A DNA stretch of 64,000 bases from DATDIC01 sp963764525. Its GTDB lineage: Bacteria > Pseudomonadota > Alphaproteobacteria > Acetobacterales > Acetobacteraceae. Each line of letters begins with the position of its first letter. Position 1 is the stretch's first letter. Shown here piece by piece: positions 19,011-28,194 of this stretch. Location: positions 96,809 to 160,808 of the forward strand of contig CAVXTC010000031.1 in NCBI GenBank assembly GCA_963764525.1. Direction: 5' to 3'. The notes beneath the pieces were generated by a model. That model saw only the letters and a program-made list of their open reading frames with translations, was not told the origin of the DNA and ran no database searches. Position numbers and translations under genes: made by a program.

Positions 19011-20461
19011 GCGGAGCGCCGGCGATTCTGCGCAAGCGCGGCGCGGAACCGGCGCACCCGCCCCCCGAACGTCGGCGGGGGTTTTTTCTCGGCTCGGCCG
19101 GTGTTCGCTTTGCTGCCATCTACACCGGCCTGCTGGCGATCAGCGCCGGCGCGTTGGCAATGTTTCTTTGGTGGGCCACCGCCGGGCTGCTCGATCGCCA
19201 GGTGGAGGCCGCCATCCGCGGCGATGCCAGGGGCCTGGCCGAGCGCTGGGATGAAGGCGGCGTATCCGCCCTGGTGCTGACGATCGAAGACCGGCTGGCC
19301 GGCAATGTCGATGACGATGCGATCTATCTGCTGACGGATGTGCAGATGCAGCCGCTGGCGGGCAATCTGGCGCACTGGCCGGAGCCGGTGCAGCGGACCG
19401 ACGGCTGGTATGAGCTGCAGGTGCAGCGCGCCGGGATCCGCTCATTGGCGCGGGTGCACCGCTACGACCTGCCGAACGGATATCATCTGCTGGTCGGCCG
19501 GGACGTGCGCAACCGCGCGCAGTTGCGTCAGTTGCTGACCGATGCGCTGCTATGGGCGATGCTCGTCGTGGCCGCCATGGCAACCATCGGCGGGCTGATC
19601 GTGCGCAGCCTGTTCCGCCGCACGCTTGCCAATGTTTCCGCCACCGCCAGCGCGATCGCGGCGGGCGATTTCGCGCAACGGGTGAAGCTGTCGGGCCGCG
19701 GCGACGAGTTCGACCTGCTGGCCGAGATGATCAACGACATGCTGGACCGCATCGGCCGCCTGATGGACGGCGTGCGCCAGGTTTCGAACGCGATCGCGCA
19801 CGACCTTCGCACGCCGATCACCCGTGCGCGCGCGCGTCTGGAAGAAGCGGCCACCCACGCCGAGACCGCAGCCGAGCTACGCGGTGCGATCGAGCGCGCG
19901 ACCGCCGACCTTGATGGCATTGTTGCGGTGTTCCACGCCTTGCTGCGGATCGCCCAGATCGAGGCTGGATCGCGACGCTCGGCATTCGCGCGGCTGGACC
20001 TGGCGCCGCTGCTCGGTGGGGTGGCCGAGCTTTATGAGGCGGTGGCTGAAGAAAAAGACGTGCACGTCGTTCTGGATGTGCCGCCGAAGCTGCCGGCTTA
20101 TGGCGACCGGGAACTGATCCAGCAGGCGGTCGCGAATTTGGTGGACAACGCGGTCAAGTTCTCGCCCCCGGGCGGCACGGTACGGATCCGTGCCGAGTTA
20201 TCCGGGGGCGCCACGGCGATCACCGTTGCCGATGAGGGGCCTGGTATCCCGGAAGCCGATCGCGGGCGGGCCGCCGAGCGGTTCTTTCGTGGAGAGGCCG
20301 CCCGCAGCACGCCCGGCGCGGGGCTTGGCCTCGCGCTGGTCCAGGCGGTCGCCCAGTTGCATGGCGGCGAGCTGCGGCTGAGCGATGGCAATCCCGGGCT
20401 GGTTGCGACGCTGTCGTTGCCGGGCACGGAGGAGCCGTCGCGGGCGAATGCGGCGGCTTAA
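19007..20461 (+). CDS. Sensor histidine kinase, HAMP-containing
   Basis: A 484-residue membrane kinase. TM1 is about 33-57 and TM2 about 180-200, flanking a periplasmic sensor of about 120 residues. A HAMP domain follows (about 200-252), then the H-box IAHDLRTPIT with His265 as phospho-acceptor. N box NLVDNAVKFS, G1 DEGPGIPE and G2 GAGLGLALVQ complete the HATPase. The GTG start overlaps the regulator stop (GTGA). Codons 17-27 contain an intrinsic-terminator-like hairpin with a T6 tract, unusual in such GC-rich coding DNA. The TAA shares its A with the next ATG. Confidence 0.9.
   Translation: MSGAPAILRKRGAEPAHPPPERRRGFFLGSAGVRFAAIYTGLLAISAGALAMFLWWATAGLLDRQVEAAIRGDARGLAERWDEGGVSALVLTIEDRLAGNVDDDAIYLLTDVQMQPLAGNLAHWPEPVQRTDGWYELQVQRAGIRSLARVHRYDLPNGYHLLVGRDVRNRAQLRQLLTDALLWAMLVVAAMATIGGLIVRSLFRRTLANVSATASAIAAGDFAQRVKLSGRGDEFDLLAEMINDMLDRIGRLMDGVRQVSNAIAHDLRTPITRARARLEEAATHAETAAELRGAIERATADLDGIVAVFHALLRIAQIEAGSRRSAFARLDLAPLLGGVAELYEAVAEEKDVHVVLDVPPKLPAYGDRELIQQAVANLVDNAVKFSPPGGTVRIRAELSGGATAITVADEGPGIPEADRGRAAERFFRGEAARSTPGAGLGLALVQAVAQLHGGELRLSDGNPGLVATLSLPGTEEPSRANAAA
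19062..19087 (+). promoter_or_regulatory. Intragenic terminator-like hairpin (possible attenuator)
   Basis: CCCCCG (19062-19067) pairs with CGGGGG (19076-19081) around an 8-nt loop and is followed immediately by six T (19082-19087). It lies about 50 nt inside the kinase gene. It could terminate part of the transcripts and keep kinase levels below those of the regulator. Codon demand (Pro-rich then Gly-Phe-Phe) also explains part of it, so function is uncertain. Confidence 0.4.
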
Positions 20462-20829
20462 TGTCTTGTCACGCCGGCCCCATCGGCCGGATACTGCATC
20501 GACCGCATTCTATTGCGATGTCCGTCATGGCCCGCGCGGCCGGCCTGGTCTGTCTGGCCAGTATCGGGTTGATGCTGCTGGTTACGTTCTGGGGCGGCAC
20601 GGAGCTGCCGCCGATCCAGATCACCAGTGATACGCCGGCATATTGCAGCCAGCTTTTGCAGCGGGTCGGGCAATTGACGCATGTTGCGTCCGGCACCCCG
20701 CCTCAGGCAGCAGCGAACCTCGCCGGCGAGGGGGGGAAGCTCTGCCGGCAGGGGAAGGTGCGGGCCGGCATCCTGCGGCTGCGCCGGGCGGTGAAGCTGA
20801 TGATGGCCACGGTCGTGCATCCGCACTGA
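20461..20829 (+). CDS. Small exported/membrane-anchored protein, unknown function
   Basis: 122 residues (103 if the ATG at 20518 is used). A single hydrophobic segment (AAGLVCLASIGLMLLVTFWG) precedes a short soluble domain with two cysteines (DTPAYCSQLL and GKLCRQGKVR) and a basic C-terminal helix. This fits a signal-anchored periplasmic protein. The ATG at 20461 overlaps the kinase TAA, so it is co-transcribed with htrA-like, regulator and kinase genes and may be an accessory of that system. I recognise no named family. Confidence 0.6.
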   Translation: MSCHAGPIGRILHRPHSIAMSVMARAAGLVCLASIGLMLLVTFWGGTELPPIQITSDTPAYCSQLLQRVGQLTHVASGTPPQAAANLAGEGGKLCRQGKVRAGILRLRRAVKLMMATVVHPH

Positions 20830-20959
20830 GGGGACATTGGCGGTACCGCCGCGAATGCTGACATGATCCGAGATGATGAAACGGGAATCCGTGAGCCGGT
20901 CGGCGGCCCCGGAGCATCCCCGGGATGCCCGCCGTCACGCATAGCGCCAATGTTTGATA

Positions 20960-21040
20960 CCGACCGCCATTGACGTTGATTGATCAAAGGGACCCAGCGC
21001 CGGCCAACGCCGTCATGCCCGGCGGGCGAGCGCCGGATCG
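20960..21040. repeat. Dispersed REP-like repeat, copy 1
   Basis: This non-coding stretch aligns without gaps over at least 44 bases, then 21 identical bases (21004-21024), with the minus strand of 60491-60555. The conserved core contains ACGCCGTCATGCCCGGC. It lies between the two convergent genes ending at 20829 and 21052. The rest of the 220-bp gap shows no gene. Confidence 0.6.
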
Positions 21041-21051
21041 ACGGCGTGCGC

Positions 21052-22648
21052 TTACGTCTTCCGCGTCTTGTCGTACCGGACGAAGTCCGACTGCGGTCCA
21101 AGGATGAACCCACTGACATTCTTGCGCGCCACCGTGACCGCGTTCTGCTGCAGCATGAAGACGATCGGCGACCGGTCCCAGGATTGCTGCTGAATCTTGT
21201 GATACAGCGCGACGCGTTGCTCGGTGTCGAGTTCCGCCGCCGCCTGCTCGACCTCGGCAGTTATTTCCGGATCATGGAAGTGGCAGCGCCATGCAATGAT
21301 CTTCAGCGGACTGTTGTCGGAGTCGTCGGAATTGGAACAAAACGCCTGCGCGTTGGAGTTCGGATCGAAGTAGTCCGGGAACCACTCATTCATCACCAAC
21401 TGGTGCTGGCGCGCGCGCATCTTCGTCAGGATCTGCTTGCGTGTGCCCGGCAGGAGCGAGACCTTGATCCCGATCGCCCCCAGATCCTCCTGCAGCGCCG
21501 TCGCGATATCGGCATAAGGATGCTCGGAGAAATGATCGAGCGTTGCACTGAACCCCTGAGGATAGCCGGCTTTCGCCAGCAGTTGTTTCGCCTTGTCGGG
21601 ATCGTGGCGGAACGGTTTGGTCGTCACGGCGCCCAGGATCATGCTGGGCTCGAACGCCTGGTTCACGTCGTAGGTATCCGGCGTGATGTTCTTCTGAATC
21701 CCGTCGTAGTCGATCGCCCATTTGAGGGCCTGACGCACCTCTGACTTCGCAAACGGCGCATACCCCTCATTGCCGGCGATATACATCTGGTTGGTCGTCG
21801 GCGAAGTGATCTTGTACAGATTCGCGTCCCTGGCGACGTCCTTCAACTGATCGCTGGTCAGGTTCCGGGCAAGGTCCACATCGCCACGCCGGAGCAATAG
21901 CACCTGCTCCGACGGCTCCTTCACGTGGCGGATGAACATGCGTTTGGTGGCGGGCTGGATCGCCGAATGCGGATTGGCGTCGAGGATCAGGTGATCGTCG
22001 GCCTGCCAGGAGGTTAGCTGATAAGGGCCGCTGCCGGCGGAATGATTGGCCAGCCACTTGTTGCCAAGATCATCCTTTTCCTGATGCGCGAGCGCGGTCG
22101 CCTTCTCGACGATGCTGCCGACATTGGCCCCCAGGCAATAGAGCACGAAACTCGTCGCCGCCGCCTTCGGCAGATCGATCGCCAACGTGTGCGAGTCAGT
22201 GGCGCGGATCAGTTGCGCGACATTGTCCTTGGTAAATCCGAACTGGGTCAGAATGAAGCCCGGTGTCAGGTTCAGGGTCACCGCCCGGCGCAGCGAGAAT
22301 TCCGCGTCTGCCGCGGTCACCGGCTTGCCGGAGGCGAACAGCGCGTTCTGTCCCAGGTGGAAGACGAACGACTTGCCATCCGACGAAACCTCCCAGTGCT
22401 CGGCAACGTCAGGACCGATCTTGCTGAGATCGCTCAGGTCGGGTGCCACCAGCTTGCGGTAGATGTTGGCATCGATCTCGATGGTGCTGAACTCATACGC
22501 CTGCCCCGGATCGAACGAAATCGCGTCGTCGATCTCGTATGCCATGACGATCGTATTGGCGGGGGTGTCGGCCCGGGCCTGGCCGGCGGCCGAACGGGCC
22601 AGTGGCGGCCGCTGCTCCGGCGGCCAGCAGCGCGCGACGTGTCAACAT
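21052..22648 (-). CDS. Peptide/dipeptide-type ABC substrate-binding protein, family 5 (one frameshift)
   Basis: About 532 residues. The N-terminus (MLTRRALLAAGAAAATGP) is a twin-arginine-like/Sec signal, interrupted by one extra base at about 22590 before SAAGQARADTP. The mature protein has the SBP_bac_5 architecture: DPGQAYEFSTIEIDANIY, VTAADAEFSLRRA, a GSGPYQLTSW motif, and VRQALKWAIDYDGI. Such proteins deliver oligopeptides, nickel chelates or opine-like compounds to a permease. No permease or ATPase gene is nearby, so it is an orphan or its partners lie outside the window. Confidence 0.8.
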
Positions 22649-22726
22649 TTTGGTTCCCTCCCTGAAGACACGGCTAGCTTAGTCCTTCCGTGCACGGCCC
22701 AAAAGAGGGGGCATTGCAGGACTCGC

Positions 22727-23755
22727 TCAGCCGAAACCGGCCAGGAACGCCGCGAGCAATTCCCCCATCACCTCTAAATTGTAGCCGCCCTCCTGCACGA
22801 GCGCGCTCGGCAACCGCATCGCGCCGATCGCCGCACCGGCACGGGCAAAACCGTCCGGCGTCACCGATAATGCATTGAGCGGCTCGTCCCGCGAGGCGTC
22901 GAAACCCAGGCTGACCACCAGTGCCGAGGCGTCGAAGCGACGGATCGCCGCGATCCCGGTGCCGATCGCCGCCAGCCATCGGCGTCGCCACTGCCCAGCG
23001 CCAGCGGCAGGTTCAGCGTACAGCCCGTGCCGGCGCCGGCGCCGCGTTCTTCCGCGTGCCCGGTGTACCAAGGGTAATAGTGATCCGGGTCGCCGTGCAC
23101 CGAAACGAACAGCACGTCGCCGCGTGCCCAGAATATCCCCTGCGTGCCGTTACCGTGATGGCTGTCGATGTCCAGCACCGCGACTCGCGCGGCGCCGTGC
23201 GACCGGAGCCGCTCGGCCGCCAGCGCGGCGTTGTTCAGGTAGCAGTGTCCGCCGGCACGGGCCGGAAACGCATGATGCCCGGGCGGGCGCGCCAGGGCGT
23301 AGGCGTTGCGCCCGGCGGCGGCTTCGTCGGCGGCGGCGATCGCAGCCGGCGGTGGCGGCCAGCGCCGATGCCCAGGTGCCGGCGCCGATCGGGCAGGCAG
23401 CGTCCGCGGTGTACCAACCGGCCTGCCCGACCGCGCCGGCCGGCCGCCTTCCGCCCATGGCCAGCAACTCGGGTGCGGGATGAATGGTCGCCACCACCTC
23501 CGGCCCGGCATCCGTAAGCGCTGTCCAGGCCGCGTGTGCCCCGGCGAGGTAATCGAGATAATCGGGCGTGTGCACCGCCTCCAGCAGGGTGCGGCTGACG
23601 GACGGTGGTGCCACGATGTCCAGTCCGGCATCCCGGCAGCCCACCAGCAACGCCTCGGCCCTCGCCGGGGTCTCGAAATTCGCCCGCACCCGGCCGCGTT
23701 GCAGAAAGAATGCCGGCGCGTGGCCGAGCTGAATTGGATCCCAGAAGGCGCGCAT
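22727..23755 (-). CDS. Histone-deacetylase-family amidohydrolase (two frameshifts)
   Basis: About 342 residues of the bacterial HDAC/acetoin-utilisation/acetylpolyamine amidohydrolase family, zinc enzymes that remove acyl groups from lysine or polyamines. Visible motifs: ARPPGHHAF (active-site His pair), VLDIDSHHGNGTQ (zinc ligands), VSVHGDPDHYYPWYTG and QEGGYN with the catalytic tyrosine. Frames join at about 23360 (one extra base) and about 22985 (one missing base); the two cancel, so total length stays divisible by three. Start taken at ATG 23755 (MRAFWDPIQLGH). Divergent from a DsbA-like gene, about 100 bp away. Confidence 0.75.
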
Positions 23756-23856
23756 CCGCGCAAAATGCCATGAGGACCGGTTGCGGCGCTTGCCCCGAAC
23801 GGCACTTGCCGGGATGATATTCGCGTGACAGCCGAACCGGCCCTGCGAGTTGAGAC

Positions 23857-24522
23857 GTGAACATCCTTGCCCCGCCCAAGGCGCGCCTGTCGATCGAGGT
23901 GGTGCACGACCTTGTTTGCCCCTGGTGCTTCCTCGGGACACGGCGGCTGTTGCGCACGCTGCGCCGCCGGCCGGACCTGCTGTTCGAACTCACCTGGCGG
24001 CCGTTCCTGTTGAATGCCGATATGCCGCGCGCCGGGATGTCCCGCCCCGATTACGTTGTCCGCAAGTTCGGCGGAGAGGATCGGGCGCGGCGGCTCTATG
24101 CCTCGATCACCGAGATCGGCCGGGCCGAGGGCGTGTCATTCCGGTTCGAGCGGATCCGCCGCACCCCGTCGAGTGTCGATGCGCATCGGCTGGTGCGTTT
24201 TGCCGGCCGTTGCGGGCGCGCCGGCGCCGCGGTGGAAGCGCTGTTCTCGGCCCATTTCACCGACGGGCTGGACATCGGCGAAGCGGCGGTGCTGGTGGCG
24301 GTCGCCAATTCGATCGGCCTCGAAGCGCCGGCGGTGCGACGTTATCTCGCCGGCGACGAGGACACCGACGGGATTCACGCCGACAATCTTCGGGCCCATC
24401 GGCTGGGCATCAACGGGGTGCCGTGTTTCGTGGTGTCCGGCCGGCATGCGATCGCCGGAGCGCAGGAGCCCGAGGTGATCGAGCGCCTGCTCGACGTCGC
24501 GGCGGTGGAAGCGGGCAGCTAG
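23857..24522 (+). CDS. DsbA-family oxidoreductase (FrnE-like)
   Basis: 221 residues with a thioredoxin-like fold of the DsbA/FrnE/HCCA-isomerase group. The active site CPWC is at Cys21-Cys24. The long helical insert and the cis-proline loop GINGVPCF near residue 185 are typical. It lacks a signal peptide, so it is cytoplasmic, as FrnE proteins are. Start GTG 23857. It may act as a disulfide isomerase or oxidoreductase; no specific partner is evident. A terminator-like hairpin follows between it and the convergent ACP gene. Confidence 0.8.
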   Translation: MNILAPPKARLSIEVVHDLVCPWCFLGTRRLLRTLRRRPDLLFELTWRPFLLNADMPRAGMSRPDYVVRKFGGEDRARRLYASITEIGRAEGVSFRFERIRRTPSSVDAHRLVRFAGRCGRAGAAVEALFSAHFTDGLDIGEAAVLVAVANSIGLEAPAVRRYLAGDEDTDGIHADNLRAHRLGINGVPCFVVSGRHAIAGAQEPEVIERLLDVAAVEAGS

Positions 24523-24535
24523 ACGCGTCCCCTTC

Positions 24536-24562
24536 ACCTCTCCCGCGAAGAGGGGGAGAGGT
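24536..24562. terminator. Hairpin between convergent genes
   Basis: ACCTCTCCC (24536-24544) pairs perfectly with GGGAGAGGT (24554-24562) around a 9-nt loop, between the stop of the DsbA-like gene and the stop of the ACP gene. Being symmetrical it could end both transcripts, but no strong T tract follows. Confidence 0.5.
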
Positions 24563-24579
24563 AAAGGCGTGCGCGGCGG

Positions 24580-24843
24580 TTACCCCATTTTGCCGACGAT
24601 CACCCGCACAAGGTCGCCGACCGAATGCAGGCTGTCCAGCTCCCGCGTGGTCAGCCGGAGCGCGAACCGCTCCTCGGCCGCCATGATGATCCCGATCTGC
24701 TTGAACGAATCCCACCCTGCCACGTCGGGCGCCGTCAGTTCCGGGCGGAGCGGCACCTCACGCTGGAACACGTCGTGGAATATCTCGGTCAGCGCCGCGT
24801 AGATTTCGGGTTCGCCCGGCACCGCCTCAGCCCTCGGTGACAT
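24580..24843 (-). CDS. Acyl carrier protein
   Basis: An 87-residue ACP. The phosphopantetheine serine is Ser46 in GWDSFKQI, a variant of the usual DSL motif seen in ACPs that partner FkbH-type enzymes. Flanking helices (EIYAALTEIFHDVF and SLHSVGDLVRVIVGKMG) match the ACP fold. The ATG at 24843 lies 17 bp inside the end of the FkbH-like gene, so the two are coupled. It probably carries the glyceryl or related unit loaded by that protein; it is not the fatty-acid ACP, which normally sits in a fab cluster. Confidence 0.8.
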   Translation of the reverse strand: MSPRAEAVPGEPEIYAALTEIFHDVFQREVPLRPELTAPDVAGWDSFKQIGIIMAAEERFALRLTTRELDSLHSVGDLVRVIVGKMG

Positions 24844-26717
24844 GGATGAAGGTAGCCGCCGGGACGAACCCGGCGAGGTCCAGCACGGCGCGATTGCCGC
24901 CGTCCGGCGTTTTGTCTGTCGCCGCGAACCCAAGCTTCGTGTAATGATCTTTCACCATGCCGTTCTTCTTCGTCGGGATGTAATCACCGACCAGCCGGCG
25001 CGCGCCGAGCCGCCGCGCCTGGTCGGCAATCAGATTGAGCGTCGTCGGCTCGACCTGCCGTCCCAGCACGCGGCAGCTCATCAGCCAGGTATCGATGAGC
25101 AGGTCGCGATCGTCCCGCAGCCGCCCGATCACGATGGCGATCACCCCATTATCGCCGAACCGGTCGATCAGCCGAAGCTGCAATCCGAACGCGGCGGGGT
25201 CGTCCATGACTGCCAACACCTCCTGGTCGGTGTACCGCCGGGTCGTCAGGTTGAACTGGTTGGACTTGTTGATGAGCTGCACCGTCCGCGCCAGCCCGAT
25301 ACGGTCGAACGGCCGCCACACCAGCTGCATCTCCAGCCCGCGCAGGTAGCTGTCCATGTCGGTGATCGAGGCGCGCAGGGCGTCGCGGGCGCGGTTGCCA
25401 TGATACTGGGCGGTGCGCTCGCGATCTTCTTCGGTGACCGACAGCGCCTCGAAATAGCCGGCATCGGCGATCGCCGCGATGAAGCTGACGGGGTCCTCGC
25501 TCACCTCCGGCACCGCCACCATTGGCAGCTCGCGGCGGATCAGGTTCCGCTCGAACGGGTTGTCATCGACGAACACCAGCGAATCCAGGCCGATGTTCAG
25601 CTCGGCGGCGACCTGGCGGAGGTTGGCCGCCTTGTCCGACCAGTTGGCGACGAAGCAGGCGATATCGGCCCGTTTCAGCGCCATCTCCGGGTGACGTTCG
25701 AACGGCTCCAGCGCGTTGGCTTCGTCGTTCTTTGAACACACCGCCAGGATGACGCCGCGGCGGGCGAGTTCCCGGCAATACTCCTGGAACGCCAGGTAGG
25801 CCTCGCCGGAGGCGCTGCCCTGGCCGATGACGATGCCCTCCAGCCCGTCGTCGCCGACGACCCCGCCCCAGAGCGTGTTATCAAGGTCAAGCACGAGGCA
25901 CTTGGCCGAGCGGCCTTGTCCGGCGGCCAGCAGCCGGCCGACCAGGTCCCCATACATCGGCGCAGCGGCGGGCGTGACCTCCTGCTTGGCGTGGTGCCAG
26001 AAGGTGGGATTGTGCCAGGCCGCCAGCCCGTCGCGCGCGACGCGGTCGTCCAGCGCCAGGAGCTCGACGTTTGCCGCATCCGCCATTGGGCGCAGTGCCG
26101 CGTTGAGCCGGGCTGATGAAGGCGGCGCGCGAGCCGGCCAGCCGGTGCTCGTTGCCACCCAGCAAGGGCGGGTGCAACGGCAGCGCGGTCTGGTGGATGA
26201 CCGGGCAGCCGAACGCCTCCCGCGCCAGTCGCCATGCATGCGTGATCCGGTCGGTCGCCTCGGCCAGCGCCGCGTCTGCGCCCGCTTGGTTCAGCGCGGC
26301 GGTGACGCCGGCGGTGAGGTGATGCGCGTCGAGCGCCAGCAGCACGGCGGTCGGGCGGAACTCATGCAGGGCCGATCCGGGGTCCGACAGCTCCTGCAGG
26401 TACTGGCCGAATTCGTTCTCGTAGGTGTCGATCCAGATGCCTCGTCGCAGTCCGGCGACGCGGATCGCCGGTACCAGGTGCGCCATGGTGGCCGAGCCGA
26501 GCAGCGCGAGACGCACCGGCCGGGTCGCCAGCCCAGGCGGCGGGGCGGCGAGGATCCGACGCACGGCTTGATCCAGACTGTTGGTCAGCACGAAAGACAG
26601 GTCGGCATTGGCCAACGCGACGGCTGTCGCCCAGGCATCCTCGGGCTCGGACGGCATGGCCCGCAGACGGGCGCGCCAATCCTCGGGCGCCGGGGCAAGC
26701 CAGTGGAGTATCGTCAT
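24827..26717 (-). CDS. FkbH-like HAD-superfamily protein (one frameshift)
   Basis: About 629 residues. An N-terminal SGNH-like region (about 1-200) is followed by an FkbH/HAD core: motif I LVLDLDNTLWGGVVGDDG, then CSKNDEANAL and the acidic VFVDDNPFERNLIR. A GNAT-like tail ends with LIDTWLMSCRVLGRQVE and KNGMVKDHYTKLGF. FkbH proteins take 1,3-bisphosphoglycerate, remove phosphate and load glyceryl groups on an ACP. One extra base at about 26115 (RAAFI|ARLNAAL) breaks the frame. The overlapping ACP gene is the expected partner. No FkbI/FkbK-type dehydrogenase is nearby, so the product is probably not methoxymalonyl-ACP. Confidence 0.8.
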
Positions 26718-26813
26718 TGCCGAGCGTATCCCGTCTTGCGCTGAGCTGGCTTCAGCCGGTCTGCTTCACCCGACAGTGAGGCCTGTGTTAGTCCCTGCCA
26801 CGAGACGCTCCCC

Positions 26814-26847
26814 AGAGGAAGCAGAACCTTAGAGGAAGCAGAACCTT
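26814..26847. repeat. Perfect 17-bp tandem duplication
   Basis: AGAGGAAGCAGAACCTT occurs twice in tandem (26814-26830 and 26831-26847) in the 205-bp divergent promoter region between the FkbH-like and methyltransferase genes. It could be a binding-site pair or a recent slippage product. Confidence 0.7.
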
Positions 26848-26922
26848 GGGGGCAGCACAACTTGGTTCGTTCAATCGTATCCGGCGGCAGACAGCGCCCG
26901 GGTGGTTTTCAGAGGTGGCGCC

Positions 26923-28194
26923 ATGAGTGAAAACCAATCCGACCAGCAGCAATCGACCGAGCCGTGGCCCTTCGGCGCCGAGCCTCCGCAGCGGTACCGC
27001 GGCAACCTCGCCCGCTACACCGCGCTGGGTGGTCGGGTGCGTTTGGCCCGCGACGTTGCCGGCTTTGTCGCCGGGCACGAGGGCAATCGCAGCGACATGG
27101 CGCGGTTCTATTTCTTCTGTCTGGTCGAGGACCAGATCGTGAAGGAAGGGGTGGAGGGCGACCTCGTCGAGCTCGGCGTCTACAAAGGCAATACTGCGGC
27201 CCTGCTGGCGACGATCGCGCGCCGGCGTGGACGGTCGCTTTATTTGCTCGACACGTTCGAGGGGTTTCCGCCGGCCGACCTGACGGGGATCGACGCCGAC
27301 AAGCCGATGGCATTCCAGGACACCTCCGTTGAGGGCGTCCGTGCGCTGGTCGGCGACGACCAGGTGCATTTCATCAAGGGTTACTTTCCGGATTCGGCGG
27401 CCGAGTTGCCGGACGACGCCCGATATGCGCTGGTGCACATCGATTGTGACCTCTACGCCCCGGTTAAAAGCGCGCTGAGCTATTTCTACCCCCGGCTGGT
27501 ACCCGGCGGCTTCCTGGTGGTGCATGATTATTCCAGTCTGCACTGGAATGGGGCGGAACGGGCGGTGGACGAGTTCTTCGCCAACCTTTCGGAATCGGTC
27601 GTCCCGATCACCGACAGCGCCGGCAGCGTGGTTGTGCGAAAGCTCCGGGACAGCAAACCGAATCGGAACTGGCTGGCCCGACGTAAGGCTTCGCTGCTGG
27701 GCACGGAATGGACCGAGACCGCCCACGGCCGCATTGCTGAGCTGTTGCCGAATGGCTGGAGCCTGCCCGAGCCGTGGGGCGTTTGGGGTGTAGGTGAGGT
27801 GCATGAGCTCGAACTGTGGTTGGCCGAAGCGCCTGACACGGCGATCGAGCTTGAAGCCGATGTCCATGTCGTGCTGCTCGGGCCGCGAAAATCGCAGCGC
27901 GTCGATGTCGTGGTCGGCGGCCGCCGGCTCGCTGCGTGGGACTTCACGCTTGCTGCGAACCGGGAAGTGCGGAGGGTGGTCATCCCGGGCGCACTTGCGG
28001 CAGCGACGATGGAAGTGGCCGGAGCGCGGCTCCTGAAAGTCGAATTCAGGCCCCGCTCGGTCGCCCGGCCCCACGATCTCGATCCGCAGAATCCCGAGGA
28101 CAGGCCATTGGGAATGGCCCTGCATCGTCTGCGCTATGGCGCAGTGTCGGAGCCTGCCATGGCACCCGCCGAGATAAGAAAGCGGATCCAGTGA
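26923..28194 (+). CDS. TylF/MycF-family methyltransferase with C-terminal beta domain
   Basis: 423 residues. Residues about 50-245 form a TylF/MycF/NovP-type SAM- and metal-dependent O-methyltransferase: GDLVELGVYKGNTAALL (SAM loop), LLDTFEGFPPAD, YFPDSA, and the metal-binding ALVHIDCDLYAPVKSAL with VVHDYSS. Residues about 270-420 form a separate beta-rich domain starting NGWSLPEPWGVWGVG. The same domain recurs at the N-terminus of the next protein. ATG 26923 has AGAGGTG upstream. The stop overlaps the next GTG (GTGA). TylF enzymes methylate sugar hydroxyls, so a glycan or glycosylated metabolite is the likely substrate; the tail domain may bind it. Confidence 0.75.
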   Translation: MSENQSDQQQSTEPWPFGAEPPQRYRGNLARYTALGGRVRLARDVAGFVAGHEGNRSDMARFYFFCLVEDQIVKEGVEGDLVELGVYKGNTAALLATIARRRGRSLYLLDTFEGFPPADLTGIDADKPMAFQDTSVEGVRALVGDDQVHFIKGYFPDSAAELPDDARYALVHIDCDLYAPVKSALSYFYPRLVPGGFLVVHDYSSLHWNGAERAVDEFFANLSESVVPITDSAGSVVVRKLRDSKPNRNWLARRKASLLGTEWTETAHGRIAELLPNGWSLPEPWGVWGVGEVHELELWLAEAPDTAIELEADVHVVLLGPRKSQRVDVVVGGRRLAAWDFTLAANREVRRVVIPGALAAATMEVAGARLLKVEFRPRSVARPHDLDPQNPEDRPLGMALHRLRYGAVSEPAMAPAEIRKRIQ

